A stretch of 64,000 nucleotides of DNA from Mycolicibacterium sediminis. Lineage in GTDB: Bacteria; Actinomycetota; Actinomycetes; Mycobacteriales; Mycobacteriaceae. The position numbers and the translations under genes were made by a program. The DNA lies in assembly GCF_010731735.1 (NCBI RefSeq), contig NZ_AP022588.1, forward strand, positions 2,852,001-2,916,000, read 5' to 3'. Positions 24,506-33,894 of the stretch are shown in pieces. Each line of letters starts with the position of its first letter. The stretch's first letter is position 1. The notes under the pieces were generated by a model. The model saw only the letters and a program-made list of their open reading frames with translations. It was not told the DNA's origin and made no database searches.

Positions 24506-26098
24506 CTAGCCGGAGGTGGTCGGTGCCGTGGCGTTGCTGCGACGGCGACGGCGCCGGCGGGCACCCGACCGGCCGGCCGACTCGCCGTCCGGGGAGGTCT
24601 CCGTGGTGGCCGCGTCCTGCGTCGGTGCGTCGGTCGACTCGACGTGGCCGCCGCCGCCCTGGCCGCCGCCGCGGGTGCGCTGCCGGGTGCGGTCGCGGTT
24701 TCGGGCCGGACGCTCTCCGTTGGCGTCGGCGCGACGCGGGGCACGGTCGCGGGGCTCGCGCTTCGGCTTGTCGGTGGTGCGGGTCGCCTTGCCCACGGAG
24801 CCGGTGGCCTCGGCGGGGATCTTCATCTCCTCGTAGAGGTGCGCTGAGCTGGAGTACGTCTCGACGGGGTCGGGGTTGTCGAGCCCGAGCGCCTTGTCGA
24901 TCATCGTCCAGCGGGGCAGCTCGTCCCAGTCGACCAGCGTGACGGCGATGCCGGTCTTGCCCGCGCGACCGGTGCGGCCGATGCGGTGCACGTAGGCCTG
25001 CTCGTCCTCGGGGATCTGGTAGTTGATCACGTGGGTGATGTCGTCGATGTCGATGCCGCGGGCGGCGACGTCGGTGGCGACCAGCACGTCGACGTCACCG
25101 TTGCGGAAGGACTTGAGTGCCTTCTCGCGTGCGCCCTGGCCGAGGTCGCCGTGCACGGCGCCGACCTTGAAGCCGCGCTCGGCGAGTTCGTCGGCGACCT
25201 TCTGGGCGGTGCGCTTGGTGCGGGTGAAGATCATCGTGGCGCCGCGGCCCTCGGCCTGCAGGATCCGGCTGACCATCTCGACCTTGTCCAGCGCGTGGGC
25301 GCGGTAGGCGAACTGCTCGGTGGTGTCGTGGGTCTGCGACGACGCCGCGGACTCCGCGCGGATGTGCGTCGGCTGCGTCATGAACGTGCGGGCCAGGGTG
25401 ATGATCGGGTCCGGCATGGTGGCCGAGAACAGCATCGCCTGACGGACGTCGGGGATCTGGCGCAGGATGCGCTCGATGTCGGGCAGGAAGCCCAGGTCGA
25501 GCATCTCGTCGGCCTCGTCGAGCACCAGCATGGACAGGCCGCCGAGCTGCAGGTGGCCCTGCTGGGCGAGGTCGAGCAGCCGGCCGGGGGTGCCGATGAC
25601 GACGTCGACGCCCTTCTGCAGGGCCTCGATCTGCGCCTCGTAGGGGCGGCCGCCGTAGATGGAGGTGACGGAGAGCTTGCGGTCGCCCGCGCGCAGGTAC
25701 TTCGCGGCGCCGGCGATGTCCTCGTAGACCTGCAGGCACAGTTCGCGGGTGGGGACGACGACCAGCGCGCGCGGGATGCCGCTCAGTTCGCGGTCGGCGT
25801 CGGTGGTGATGCGCTGCAGCATCGGCACGCCGAAGGCGAGCGTCTTGCCCATGCCGGTACGGGCCTGACCGATGAGGTCGTCGCCCGCCAGTGCCATCGG
25901 CATGGTGAGTTCCTGGATGGCGAAGGGGTGTTCCTTGCCGTCCTCGGCGAGGGCCCGGACGATCTCGTCGCGGACGCCCAGGTCGGCGAAGGAGATCTTC
26001 GCGGGTTCCGGCTCGACGATCGCCGTGATCTCGGTGATCTCGGTGATCTCGGTGGTCGGATCGGTGGTGGTGTCGGTGTTCTCGTGGGATTCGGTCAT
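24506..26098 (-). CDS. rhlE: DEAD-box RNA helicase RhlE
   Basis: The 530-residue ATP-dependent RNA helicase has all the DEAD-box motifs: the Q motif (PFAIQELTMP), motif I (ARTGMGKT), PTRELC, VLDEADEML, SAT, ATDVAARGID and HRIGRTGRAG. Mycobacterial RhlE is a component or associate of the RNA degradosome. The C-terminal ~110 residues are low-complexity and rich in Arg, Pro and Gly (RRRRRRS near the end), typical of an RNA-binding tail. The N-terminus carries a short repeated TEI unit encoded by a 9-bp tandem repeat. A 242-bp leader precedes the gene. Confidence 0.95.
   Translation of the reverse strand: MTESHENTDTTTDPTTEITEITEITAIVEPEPAKISFADLGVRDEIVRALAEDGKEHPFAIQELTMPMALAGDDLIGQARTGMGKTLAFGVPMLQRITTDADRELSGIPRALVVVPTRELCLQVYEDIAGAAKYLRAGDRKLSVTSIYGGRPYEAQIEALQKGVDVVIGTPGRLLDLAQQGHLQLGGLSMLVLDEADEMLDLGFLPDIERILRQIPDVRQAMLFSATMPDPIITLARTFMTQPTHIRAESAASSQTHDTTEQFAYRAHALDKVEMVSRILQAEGRGATMIFTRTKRTAQKVADELAERGFKVGAVHGDLGQGAREKALKSFRNGDVDVLVATDVAARGIDIDDITHVINYQIPEDEQAYVHRIGRTGRAGKTGIAVTLVDWDELPRWTMIDKALGLDNPDPVETYSSSAHLYEEMKIPAEATGSVGKATRTTDKPKREPRDRAPRRADANGERPARNRDRTRQRTRGGGQGGGGHVESTDAPTQDAATTETSPDGESAGRSGARRRRRRRSNATAPTTSG
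26025..26051. repeat. 9-bp tandem repeat at the start of rhlE
   Basis: Three copies of GTGATCTCG encode the repeated Thr-Glu-Ile stretch near residue 20 of RhlE. The reading frame is kept, so length changes would be tolerated. Confidence 0.8.
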
Positions 26099-26340
26099 GC
26101 GCGGTCGGGTGCCTTTCGGGGTCGATCCTCGTGGTCATCGCGGATGTTCACGCGCGCACGAGTTTCGACGAAGAAGCACCGGGGCCCAGGCCTCATAGGT
26201 AAGGCAGGCCGACTACGTGCACGCACATTGTCTCTGGTCGCGGCTGCCTCGTGAACGATGAGACAGGCCGACCAGCACCCATGGTACCCCGGTCCGGTTC
26301 GCCACCGGTCAAGCCGTGGCGCGAAGACTAGAGTCGACCC
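26099..26340. promoter_or_regulatory. Divergent promoter region between rhlE and the ferritin-like gene
   Basis: The 242-bp non-coding region lies between the divergent starts at 26098 and 26341. Most of it probably serves as the promoter and leader of rhlE; DEAD-box genes often have long, cold- or self-regulated leaders. I see no recognised riboswitch, hairpin terminator or open frame in it. Confidence 0.5.
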
Positions 26341-27045
26341 ATGACTCCGACCCAGCCGGCGGCCACCCCGCAGCAGGCCGCAGACCCGGCAGCCCAGGGG
26401 GTGTCGACGGTCCACCCCGGGGTTCACGAACTATTCGCACTGCTCGCCTACGGCGAGGTGGCGGCCTTCTACCGGCTGACCGACGAGGCACGGATGGCGC
26501 CCAACCTCGCGGGCCGGATCAACATGGCGAGCATGGCCGCGGCCGAGATGAACCACTACGACGTCCTGCGCGAGGCGCTCGAACGCCGCGGCGTCGACGT
26601 GGTGCGCGCGATGAGCCGCTACGCCCCGGCGCTGGAGAACTATCACCGGCTCACCACGCCGAGCACCTGGCTCGAGGCGCTGGTCAAGACCTACATCGGC
26701 GATGCCCTCGCCGCGGACTTCTACCTCGAGATCGCCGGTGCGCTACCGGCCGACGCCGCCGACGTGGTGCGCGCCGTGCTGTCGGAGACCGGCCATTCGC
26801 AGTTCGTGGTCGCCGAGGTCAAGGCCGCCGTCACGGCCAGCGACAAGCAACGCCACCGGCTGGCCCTCTGGTCGCGACGTCTCCTCGGCGAGGCCATCAC
26901 CCAAGCGCAGTTCGTACTCGCCGATCACGACGAACTGGTCGACCTGGTGATGTCGAGCGGCGAGGGCATCGGCCAGCTCACCGAGTTCTTCGACCGTCTG
27001 CAGCGCACGCACGCGCGGCGGGTCGCCGAACTCGGCCTCGGCTGA
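26341..27045 (+). CDS. Ferritin-like-fold protein (Rv3210c-like)
   Basis: The 234-residue predicted four-helix di-metal protein shows helix-borne ligands: Glu in AYGEVAAFYRL, E-x2-H in AAAEMNHYDVL, Glu in ALAADFYLEIAG and E-x2-H in SETGHSQFVV. This spacing matches ferritin-like folds related to tRNA hydroxylase MiaE and similar di-iron proteins. The substrate is unknown. The first ~25 residues are low-complexity (Pro, Ala, Gln). The ATG at 26341 follows a divergent promoter shared with rhlE. It corresponds to Rv3210c. Confidence 0.8.
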   Translation: MTPTQPAATPQQAADPAAQGVSTVHPGVHELFALLAYGEVAAFYRLTDEARMAPNLAGRINMASMAAAEMNHYDVLREALERRGVDVVRAMSRYAPALENYHRLTTPSTWLEALVKTYIGDALAADFYLEIAGALPADAADVVRAVLSETGHSQFVVAEVKAAVTASDKQRHRLALWSRRLLGEAITQAQFVLADHDELVDLVMSSGEGIGQLTEFFDRLQRTHARRVAELGLG

Positions 27046-27059
27046 GGCCGAGCCGAGCC

Positions 27060-27995
27060 CTAGCGGGTGCAGGTCGTGATGATCGAGTTGCCGTTCTGGG
27101 CGGCCAGCGCGACCCCCGCGGCGTCGGTGATCGAGCAGTTCAGCTGACCCGTGACGCTGGTCGCGGTCACGGAGCTGAGCGTGACGCCCGGGTCGAGGAC
27201 CACCGTCTTGCGCCACGGCAGCGCGACGTTGAGGTCGGTCTGCAGGGCGCCCTGGGCGTCGGTGTAGATCACGGTCACCAGGTCGATCAGTGCGCGGGTG
27301 CCCGAGACCGTGTAGGTCACCGTGTTGGCGGCGGCCGCCGGTGGCACGGGCACGGCGGCGACCGGTGGCGGGGCGACCGACGCCGACGGGGTCGGCGCGA
27401 CGGTCGTGACCGTCTCCGGGGGTAGCGAGGCGACGGGCGGCGCGGGTGTGGACCTGACGGTCGGCGGCGCGGTCCTGGTCGCGGAGGGCTCGCTCGTCAG
27501 CGGCGGGTTCACGGTGGCGGACACCGATCCGCTGTCGCCACCGCCGAGGATGACCACGGTGCACAGCACCGCGACGAGCAGGATGGCGGCTGCCACGCCG
27601 GCGACCCACACCCACCGGCGGTCGATCGGCTCGTAGTACTCGTAGATCTCGTCGTCGCCCTCGTCGTCGGCCATCGGGTAGTCCACGGCGTCGTCGCGTG
27701 TGGCGTCGCGCGCGTCGTAGCGGTCCCGGTCGGCGGTGGCGTGGCGATAGGGGTAGCGCGGTTCGTCGTCGAGCACCTGGTGGCCGGACCTGCCCGCGGC
27801 GTAGGACCCCGCGTACCGCCGCGCCCGTGACGTGTCGTGCTCACTCCCGCCGCGGTGATCGCCGTAGTCGCCCAGGTCGCCGTAGTCGCCGCCACGGTCG
27901 CCGCGACCCCCGCCGTAGGGCCGGTCGGGCTGCCACGACTCCGCGCGCTGCGGACGTGACGACGTGGACGAATACGGACGGTAATCCCTGCTCAT
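27060..27995 (-). CDS. MmpS-like membrane protein (Rv3209-like)
   Basis: The 311-residue protein has a long hydrophilic cytosolic N-terminus (about 1-125, rich in Arg, Asp, Gly and Tyr, with charge repeats such as GDRGGDYGDLGDYGDHRGG), one transmembrane segment (WVWVAGVAAAILLVAVLCTVV), a Pro/Thr/Val-rich linker and a C-terminal MmpS-type domain of about 90 residues (VTYTVSGTRALIDLVTV, then LPWRKTVVL). MmpS domains act as periplasmic accessory proteins of MmpL lipid transporters. No mmpL gene is present here. Two Cys near the end (LNCS and TTCTR) may form a disulfide. Confidence 0.8.
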   Translation of the reverse strand: MSRDYRPYSSTSSRPQRAESWQPDRPYGGGRGDRGGDYGDLGDYGDHRGGSEHDTSRARRYAGSYAAGRSGHQVLDDEPRYPYRHATADRDRYDARDATRDDAVDYPMADDEGDDEIYEYYEPIDRRWVWVAGVAAAILLVAVLCTVVILGGGDSGSVSATVNPPLTSEPSATRTAPPTVRSTPAPPVASLPPETVTTVAPTPSASVAPPPVAAVPVPPAAAANTVTYTVSGTRALIDLVTVIYTDAQGALQTDLNVALPWRKTVVLDPGVTLSSVTATSVTGQLNCSITDAAGVALAAQNGNSIITTCTR

Positions 27996-28253
27996 GTCGC
28001 TTCCCGTGGTCGGTGAACTCTGTGTTCGCCTGATGCTATCGAGACGGATGTGACGCCTGAGGCTGACGCGCAGGGCCCGAGGTCACGGTCGGGACTCGGT
28101 CGGGTGTCACCGCGGCTGCGGCCCGTCGACGGGGTTCCGGGCCGCCCTCGGCCGCCTGGTGTTCGCGCTGCGCGTAGCGACCGGCGCGTCGGGAGGACTA
28201 CGCGTCCACTAGCCTTCAGAAGACAACAGGCGTTTCGACGAAGGGGTTCAGCG

Positions 28254-29262
<1,009 letters not shown>

Positions 29263-29361
29263 CTACTACCCCCTCCGGAGAGGGGGCGCGATCTGCGACC
29301 GGGTGCCGCGCGGGTGGCGCGCCGGGATCGCCCCGGCGCCGCACTGTGCCATCCTGGTTCG

Positions 29362-30480
29362 GTGACCTACGACCCGGGGCGGCGCGCGGGCGAGCGCAGC
29401 GACGGGGGATGGAACCGAGGCGAGCGCAGCGACGGGGAATGGCACGGAGGCGACCCCGGCGACGGCGGTCACCGCGGTGGCGGTCGCGTCCCCGTGCTGC
29501 GCAACGAGTGGCGTGAGCCGCTGCGCGCCCAACGCGACCCCGTGGCAGGCGATTCGGGACGGCCGCGCTCCAACCGCGACGAGCACCAGCGCCTCCGCAA
29601 GCAGACGTGGCTGGGCCGGTTCGTCTCGACCTATGGCTGGCGCGCCTACGCCATCCCGATCCTCGCCGTGCTGACCGTGGTCGTCGTGGTCCAGACCGTC
29701 ACCGCACCGATCCCGGCCGACGACGCCGACGCGGGTCCCGTCCAGGGGCCGCCGACCTTCAACGCGGCGAGCACCGCGATCATCGGCGCGCCGCCCAAGG
29801 GCCTGACCCAGTTCGACGCGAACCTGCCGACCGGGATCCTGCCCGACGGTGGTCCGTTCACCGAGGCGGGCGCCAAGACCTGGCACGTCGTCCCCGGCAC
29901 GTCGCCGAAGGTGGGCGCGGGCACCACCAAGACGTTCACATACACCGTCGAGGTGGAGGACGGCGTCGACACCGCGTCGATCGGGGGTGACGAGGCGTTC
30001 GCCCGCATGGTGAGCGAGACCCTCGCCAACCCCAAGAGTTGGACCCATAATCCGCAGTTCGCGTTTCAGCGAACCGACGACCCGGCCGTCACGCCGGACT
30101 TCCGGGTGTCGCTGACGTCGCCGCTCACCGTGCGGGAGGGGTGTGGCTACGACATCCCCCTCGAGGCGTCCTGTTACAACCCGGCCTACTCGACCGACCA
30201 GGCCCGCGTCTTCGTCAACGAGGCCCGCTGGGTGCGCGGGGCGGTGCCGTTCCAGGGTGACATCGGCTCGTACCGGCAGTACCTCGTCAACCACGAGGTC
30301 GGCCATGCCATCGGCTACCAGCGCCACGAGCCGTGCGCCGAGAACGGCGCGCTCGCGCCGATCATGATGCAGCAGACGTTCTCGACCAACAACGACGACG
30401 ACGCGAGGTTCGACCCGGAGTCCGTGCAGGCCGACGGCAAGACCTGCCGCTTCAACCCCTGGCCCTACCCGATCGCCTAA
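29362..30480 (+). CDS. DUF3152 membrane-anchored metallopeptidase-like protein
   Basis: The 372-residue protein has a hydrophilic Gly/Arg/Asp-rich N-terminus (about 1-95), one transmembrane segment (YAIPILAVLTVVVVVQTVTA) and an extracytoplasmic DUF3152 domain. Near the C-terminus it has a zinc-peptidase-like HEVGHAIGY (H-E-x2-H) with further conserved Cys and His (RHEPCAENG, and MMQQTFSTN downstream). It corresponds to Rv3207c. Peptidase activity is inferred from the motif only. The GTG at 29362 was chosen over frames opening upstream. Its N-terminal coding region includes a 30-bp tandem duplication. Confidence 0.8.
   Translation: MTYDPGRRAGERSDGGWNRGERSDGEWHGGDPGDGGHRGGGRVPVLRNEWREPLRAQRDPVAGDSGRPRSNRDEHQRLRKQTWLGRFVSTYGWRAYAIPILAVLTVVVVVQTVTAPIPADDADAGPVQGPPTFNAASTAIIGAPPKGLTQFDANLPTGILPDGGPFTEAGAKTWHVVPGTSPKVGAGTTKTFTYTVEVEDGVDTASIGGDEAFARMVSETLANPKSWTHNPQFAFQRTDDPAVTPDFRVSLTSPLTVREGCGYDIPLEASCYNPAYSTDQARVFVNEARWVRGAVPFQGDIGSYRQYLVNHEVGHAIGYQRHEPCAENGALAPIMMQQTFSTNNDDDARFDPESVQADGKTCRFNPWPYPIA
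29390..29449 (+). repeat. 30-bp tandem duplication inside the DUF3152 gene
   Basis: Two adjacent 30-bp units (29390-29419 and 29420-29449) share GCGAGCGCAGCGACGGGG and differ at about four positions. They add the repeated Gly-Glu-Arg-Ser-Asp-Gly element to the cytosolic tail and keep the frame. Confidence 0.85.
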
Positions 30481-30685
30481 TCCCGGGGTTCCCTTCTCCG
30501 GCGAGCGTGCGAGTCTGCGGGCGACACGCCGAGCCCGATCCGGAGTTCGCGCACTGTCGCGCCAGCCACGGGCACCTCACACCTGCCCGCGGGAAGCTTC
30601 CCGCCGGGATTACCGTTGAATGAGTGCCCGGTGTGACTGAGCAGCCCGATTCAGTCGCCCAGCCGTCGAGTCGAGGAGCGTGCCG
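30481..30685. other. Intergenic region upstream of moeZ
   Basis: The 205-bp spacer has two structured parts. Around 30499-30528 it contains GCGAGCGTGCGAGTCTGCGG, which resembles a dispersed intergenic repeat found in several mycobacterial genomes; this is from memory and not verified. At 30589-30604 it contains the perfect 16-bp palindrome GCGGGAAGCTTCCCGC. Either could act in termination or regulation. Confidence 0.4.
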
Positions 30686-31861
30686 GTGTCGCCGTTACCC
30701 CCGCTGGTGGAACCAGCCACGAGCCTGACGCGTGACGAGGTCGCGCGCTACAGCCGCCACCTGATCATCCCGGACCTCGGGGTGGACGGGCAGAAGCGGC
30801 TCAAGAACGCGCGGGTGCTGGTCATCGGCGCCGGCGGCCTCGGGTCGCCCACCCTGCTGTACCTCGCCGCCGCAGGCGTGGGGACCATCGGCATCGTCGA
30901 GTTCGACGTCGTCGACGAGTCCAACCTGCAGCGCCAGATCATCCACGGTCAGTCCGACATCGGCCGGTCCAAGGCGCAGAGCGCGCGGGACTCGGTCAAG
31001 GAGGTCAACCCGCTCGTCGAGGTGATCCTGCACGAGGTGCGCCTGGAGCCGGAGAACGCCGTCGAGATCTTCGAGCAGTACGACCTGATCCTGGACGGCA
31101 CCGACAACTTCGCGACCCGCTACCTGGTGAACGACGCCGCCGTGCTGGCGGGCAAGCCCTACGTCTGGGGCTCGATCTACCGCTTCGAGGGCCAAGTGTC
31201 GGTGTTCTGGGAGGACGCCCCCGACGGTCTTGGCCTCAACTACCGCGACCTCTACCCGGAGCCCCCGCCGCCGGGGATGGTGCCGTCGTGCGCCGAGGGC
31301 GGCGTGCTCGGCATCCTGTGCGCGTCCATCGCTTCGGTGATGGGCACCGAGGCGATCAAGCTGCTGACGGGCATCGGCGATCCGCTGCTGGGCCGTCTCA
31401 TGGTGTACGACGCGCTGGACATGACCTACCGGACCATCAAGATCCGCAAGGATCCGGAGACGCCGAAGATCACCGAACTGATCGACTACGAGGCGTTCTG
31501 CGGGGTGGTCTCCGAGGCCGCCGCGGAGGCCGCCGTCGACGCGACGGTGACGCCGCGCGAGCTGCGCGACATGATCGACTCGGGCCGGAAGGTCGCCCTG
31601 ATCGACGTCCGCGAACCCGTCGAGTGGGAGATCAACCACATCGACGGCGCGGAGCTGATTCCGAAGTCGACGTTGGAGGCCGGCGACGGCCTGGCACGGC
31701 TGCCGCAGGATCGCGTCCCAGTGCTCTACTGCAAGACGGGTGTTCGATCCGCCGAAGCGCTGGCCGCGGTGAAGAAGGCCGGCTTCTCCGATGCGATGCA
31801 CCTGCAGGGCGGAATCGTGGCATGGGCTCGACAACTCGAACCCGACATGGTGATGTACTGA
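30686..31861 (+). CDS. moeZ: Sulfurtransferase-adenylyltransferase MoeZ (ThiF-rhodanese fusion)
   Basis: The 391-residue two-domain enzyme activates the C-terminal glycine of sulfur-carrier proteins (MoaD, CysO, ThiS-like) by adenylation and transfers sulfur to it. The N-terminal E1-like/ThiF domain has the ATP loop VLVIGAGGLGSPTLLYLAAA, the Asp-rich region GTDNFATRYLVND and the catalytic-loop Cys in VPSCAEGGVLG. The C-terminal rhodanese domain carries the active-site Cys loop CKTGVRSAEA near residue 350. It is the Rv3206c orthologue. The GTG at 30686 has GAGGAG 7 bp upstream, which favours it over the GTG two codons earlier. Confidence 0.95.
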   Translation: MSPLPPLVEPATSLTRDEVARYSRHLIIPDLGVDGQKRLKNARVLVIGAGGLGSPTLLYLAAAGVGTIGIVEFDVVDESNLQRQIIHGQSDIGRSKAQSARDSVKEVNPLVEVILHEVRLEPENAVEIFEQYDLILDGTDNFATRYLVNDAAVLAGKPYVWGSIYRFEGQVSVFWEDAPDGLGLNYRDLYPEPPPPGMVPSCAEGGVLGILCASIASVMGTEAIKLLTGIGDPLLGRLMVYDALDMTYRTIKIRKDPETPKITELIDYEAFCGVVSEAAAEAAVDATVTPRELRDMIDSGRKVALIDVREPVEWEINHIDGAELIPKSTLEAGDGLARLPQDRVPVLYCKTGVRSAEALAAVKKAGFSDAMHLQGGIVAWARQLEPDMVMY

Positions 31862-31897
31862 CCGCTCGATGGCCGGTCCACGGCTTAGGCTGTGGCC

Positions 31898-32752
31898 GTG
31901 ACTGTCGACGGCCCGCCTGATCACGTCCTGGCGGCGTTCGGCCTCACGGGGCTTCGACCGGTGGAACTCGGTTGGGGCGCCGACGGTGGCTGGCGCTGCG
32001 GTGAGGTCGTGCTGTCCGTCGTCGCCGACCCCGCCCGCGCGGCCTGGTCGGCCAAGGTGCGCGAGACGCTGTTCGTCGACGGCGTGCGCCTGGCCCGCCC
32101 GGTGCGCTCCACCGACGGACGGTACGTCGTCGCGGGATGGCGGGCCGACACGTTCGTCGCCGGATCGCCGGAACCGCGCCACGACGAGGTGGTCTCGGCG
32201 GCGGTGCGCCTGCACGAGGCGACCGCGAAACTAGAACGGCCGCGCTTCCTGACCCAGCCGCCCGCCGTGCCGTGGACCGAGGTCGACGTCTTCGTCGCCG
32301 CCGACCGGGCGGCGTGGGAGGACCGGCCGCTGCACTCGCTGCCGCCCGAAGCGCGCGTGGCGCCCGGTTCGGCCGACGGTCAGCGGTCCATCGACCTCGT
32401 CAACCAGCTTGCGGGGCTACGCAAGCCGACCCGTGCACCCAGCCAACTCGTCAACGGCGACCTCTACGGCACGGTGCTGTTCGCGGGCACGGCCGCACCC
32501 GGCATCACCGACATCACGCCCTACTGGCGGCCCGCGACGTGGGCGGCGGGGGTGGTGGTGGTCGACGCGCTGGCATGGGGTGACGCCGACGACGGTCTGG
32601 TCGAGCGCTGGTCGTCGCTCCCGGAGTGGCCGCAAATGCTGTTGCGCGCGTTGATGTTCCGCCTCGCCGTGCATGCGCTCCACCCGCGGTCGACGGCGGC
32701 GGTCTTCCCCGGACTGGCCCGCACCGCGGCGCTGGTGCGTCTCGTCCTCTAG
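31898..32752 (+). CDS. TIGR02569-family actinobacterial protein (Rv3205c-like)
   Basis: The 284-residue protein belongs to a conserved actinobacterial family related to aminoglycoside-phosphotransferase-like kinases. Short motifs support that fold: SQLVNGDLYGTVLF resembles the catalytic HGDxxxxN loop with His replaced by Asn, and ITDITPYWRP stands where the metal-binding Asp would be. Kinase activity is uncertain. GTG codons at 31892 and 31898 are both possible starts. It is 36 bp after moeZ, probably in the same transcription unit, and ends one base before the convergent alkyltransferase-like gene. Confidence 0.75.
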   Translation: MTVDGPPDHVLAAFGLTGLRPVELGWGADGGWRCGEVVLSVVADPARAAWSAKVRETLFVDGVRLARPVRSTDGRYVVAGWRADTFVAGSPEPRHDEVVSAAVRLHEATAKLERPRFLTQPPAVPWTEVDVFVAADRAAWEDRPLHSLPPEARVAPGSADGQRSIDLVNQLAGLRKPTRAPSQLVNGDLYGTVLFAGTAAPGITDITPYWRPATWAAGVVVVDALAWGDADDGLVERWSSLPEWPQMLLRALMFRLAVHALHPRSTAAVFPGLARTAALVRLVL

Positions 32753-32753
32753 G

Positions 32754-33050
32754 TCAGAACGCGTGCCGCACGTCGGCCAGCGGCACCCGACCGTCCGTCG
32801 CCAGCACTCCTTCGGCGCGCAACCGCTCGAGCTGTCGGGTGGCCAGGTGCGGTGCGGGCTTGCCCGACGCGGTGATGACCCGGTGCCACGGCAGGTCCGA
32901 GGAGTCGGTGCGCATGATCCATCCGACGATGCGCGGGCTCGATAGGCCTGCGGCGGCGGCGATGTCGCCGTACGTCGCGACCCGTCCCGCGGGGATCGTG
33001 GCGACCAGGGCGCGCACCGCCTCGACCTGCTCGTCGGTGATGGGCGCCAC
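32754..33050 (-). CDS. Alkyltransferase-like protein (ATL; MGMT fold without active Cys)
   Basis: The 98-residue protein has the DNA-binding domain of O6-alkylguanine-DNA alkyltransferase: the IPAGRVATYGDIAAAAGL helix-turn-helix and the segment where the suicide Cys sits. That segment reads PWHRVI instead of PCHRV, so it cannot accept alkyl groups. ATL proteins bind O6-alkylguanine lesions and hand them to nucleotide excision repair. It corresponds to Rv3204. The GTG at 33050 is 2 bp after the stop of the hydrolase gene upstream, so the two are co-transcribed. Confidence 0.9.
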   Translation of the reverse strand: MAPITDEQVEAVRALVATIPAGRVATYGDIAAAAGLSSPRIVGWIMRTDSSDLPWHRVITASGKPAPHLATRQLERLRAEGVLATDGRVPLADVRHAF

Positions 33051-33052
33051 GG

Positions 33053-33835
33053 TCAGGACGCGTGGTCGCGGATCAGCGCGGCGGTCTCGGCGGGCTTGGC
33101 CAGCGGCACCATGTGGTCGCAATCCCATTCCAGCAGGGCGAAGTCCGATCCCAGGCCGGCGCGCAGCGACTCGATCAGTTCGTCGGACGCGTACGGCGGT
33201 GACGTGCGGGTCGCGCGCACCAGCGTGGTGCGGGTGCCGTCGCGCGGCACCGGGACCGGCCGGGTGAGTTCACTCCAGTAGGACAGCATGGCCGGGATCT
33301 CCAGGCGCCAGCCGACTCTGCCGTTCGGTAGCTCGACCAGGTGTTCGTCGAGTTCGCGTTCCACCTCGCCCGCGTCCACCTCTGCCCAGGATCCGTTGAC
33401 CTTCTCCTGGCGGGCCTCCTCGCGGTCGGTGTAGTCGGGCGAGCCGTACATGTCGTCGGCGATCTCGCGCATCCAGCCGCCGTCCAGGCCCACCGCAGGG
33501 TCGAGCAGCACCAGGCCGTCGATCAGATCCGGCCGCGCCGCAGCGAGATTGAGCGCCACCGCACCGCCGAACGAGTGCCCGACCACCACGACCGGGGCTC
33601 CGCCCTCGGCGTCGAGGAGTCCGGCGAGTGCGGCGACGTTCGCCTCGATCGTCCACGGCGCGTCCCACGAGGATCGTCCGTGCCCCAGCAGGTCGGGCGC
33701 GACGATCGGGAACTCGGCGAGGTGGTCGTCGGCGAGCGACGCCCACCGGCGGCCGTGCCCGGTGAGGCCGTGGACGAGCAGGATGCGGGCGGGTCCGTCC
33801 GGGCCGTACCGGTGGACGTGCAGCGGCGAGGTCAC
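33053..33835 (-). CDS. lipV: Alpha/beta-hydrolase, LipV-like esterase/lipase
   Basis: The 260-residue alpha/beta-hydrolase has an oxyanion-hole segment LLVHGLTGHGRRWA, the nucleophile elbow GHSFGG with Ser88, an acidic residue in the later part and the catalytic His in CDHMVPLAKP. It has no signal peptide. The M. tuberculosis orthologue Rv3203 (LipV) has been shown to hydrolyse short- to medium-chain esters. It is divergent from adnA, with 59 bp between the starts, and is followed directly by the alkyltransferase-like gene. Confidence 0.88.
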   Translation of the reverse strand: MTSPLHVHRYGPDGPARILLVHGLTGHGRRWASLADDHLAEFPIVAPDLLGHGRSSWDAPWTIEANVAALAGLLDAEGGAPVVVVGHSFGGAVALNLAAARPDLIDGLVLLDPAVGLDGGWMREIADDMYGSPDYTDREEARQEKVNGSWAEVDAGEVERELDEHLVELPNGRVGWRLEIPAMLSYWSELTRPVPVPRDGTRTTLVRATRTSPPYASDELIESLRAGLGSDFALLEWDCDHMVPLAKPAETAALIRDHAS

Positions 33836-33894
33836 CCCTCGATGCTGCCAGCCCCTCGTCCGACGAACCTGTCGGACCCCCGTGGTGTCATCGT

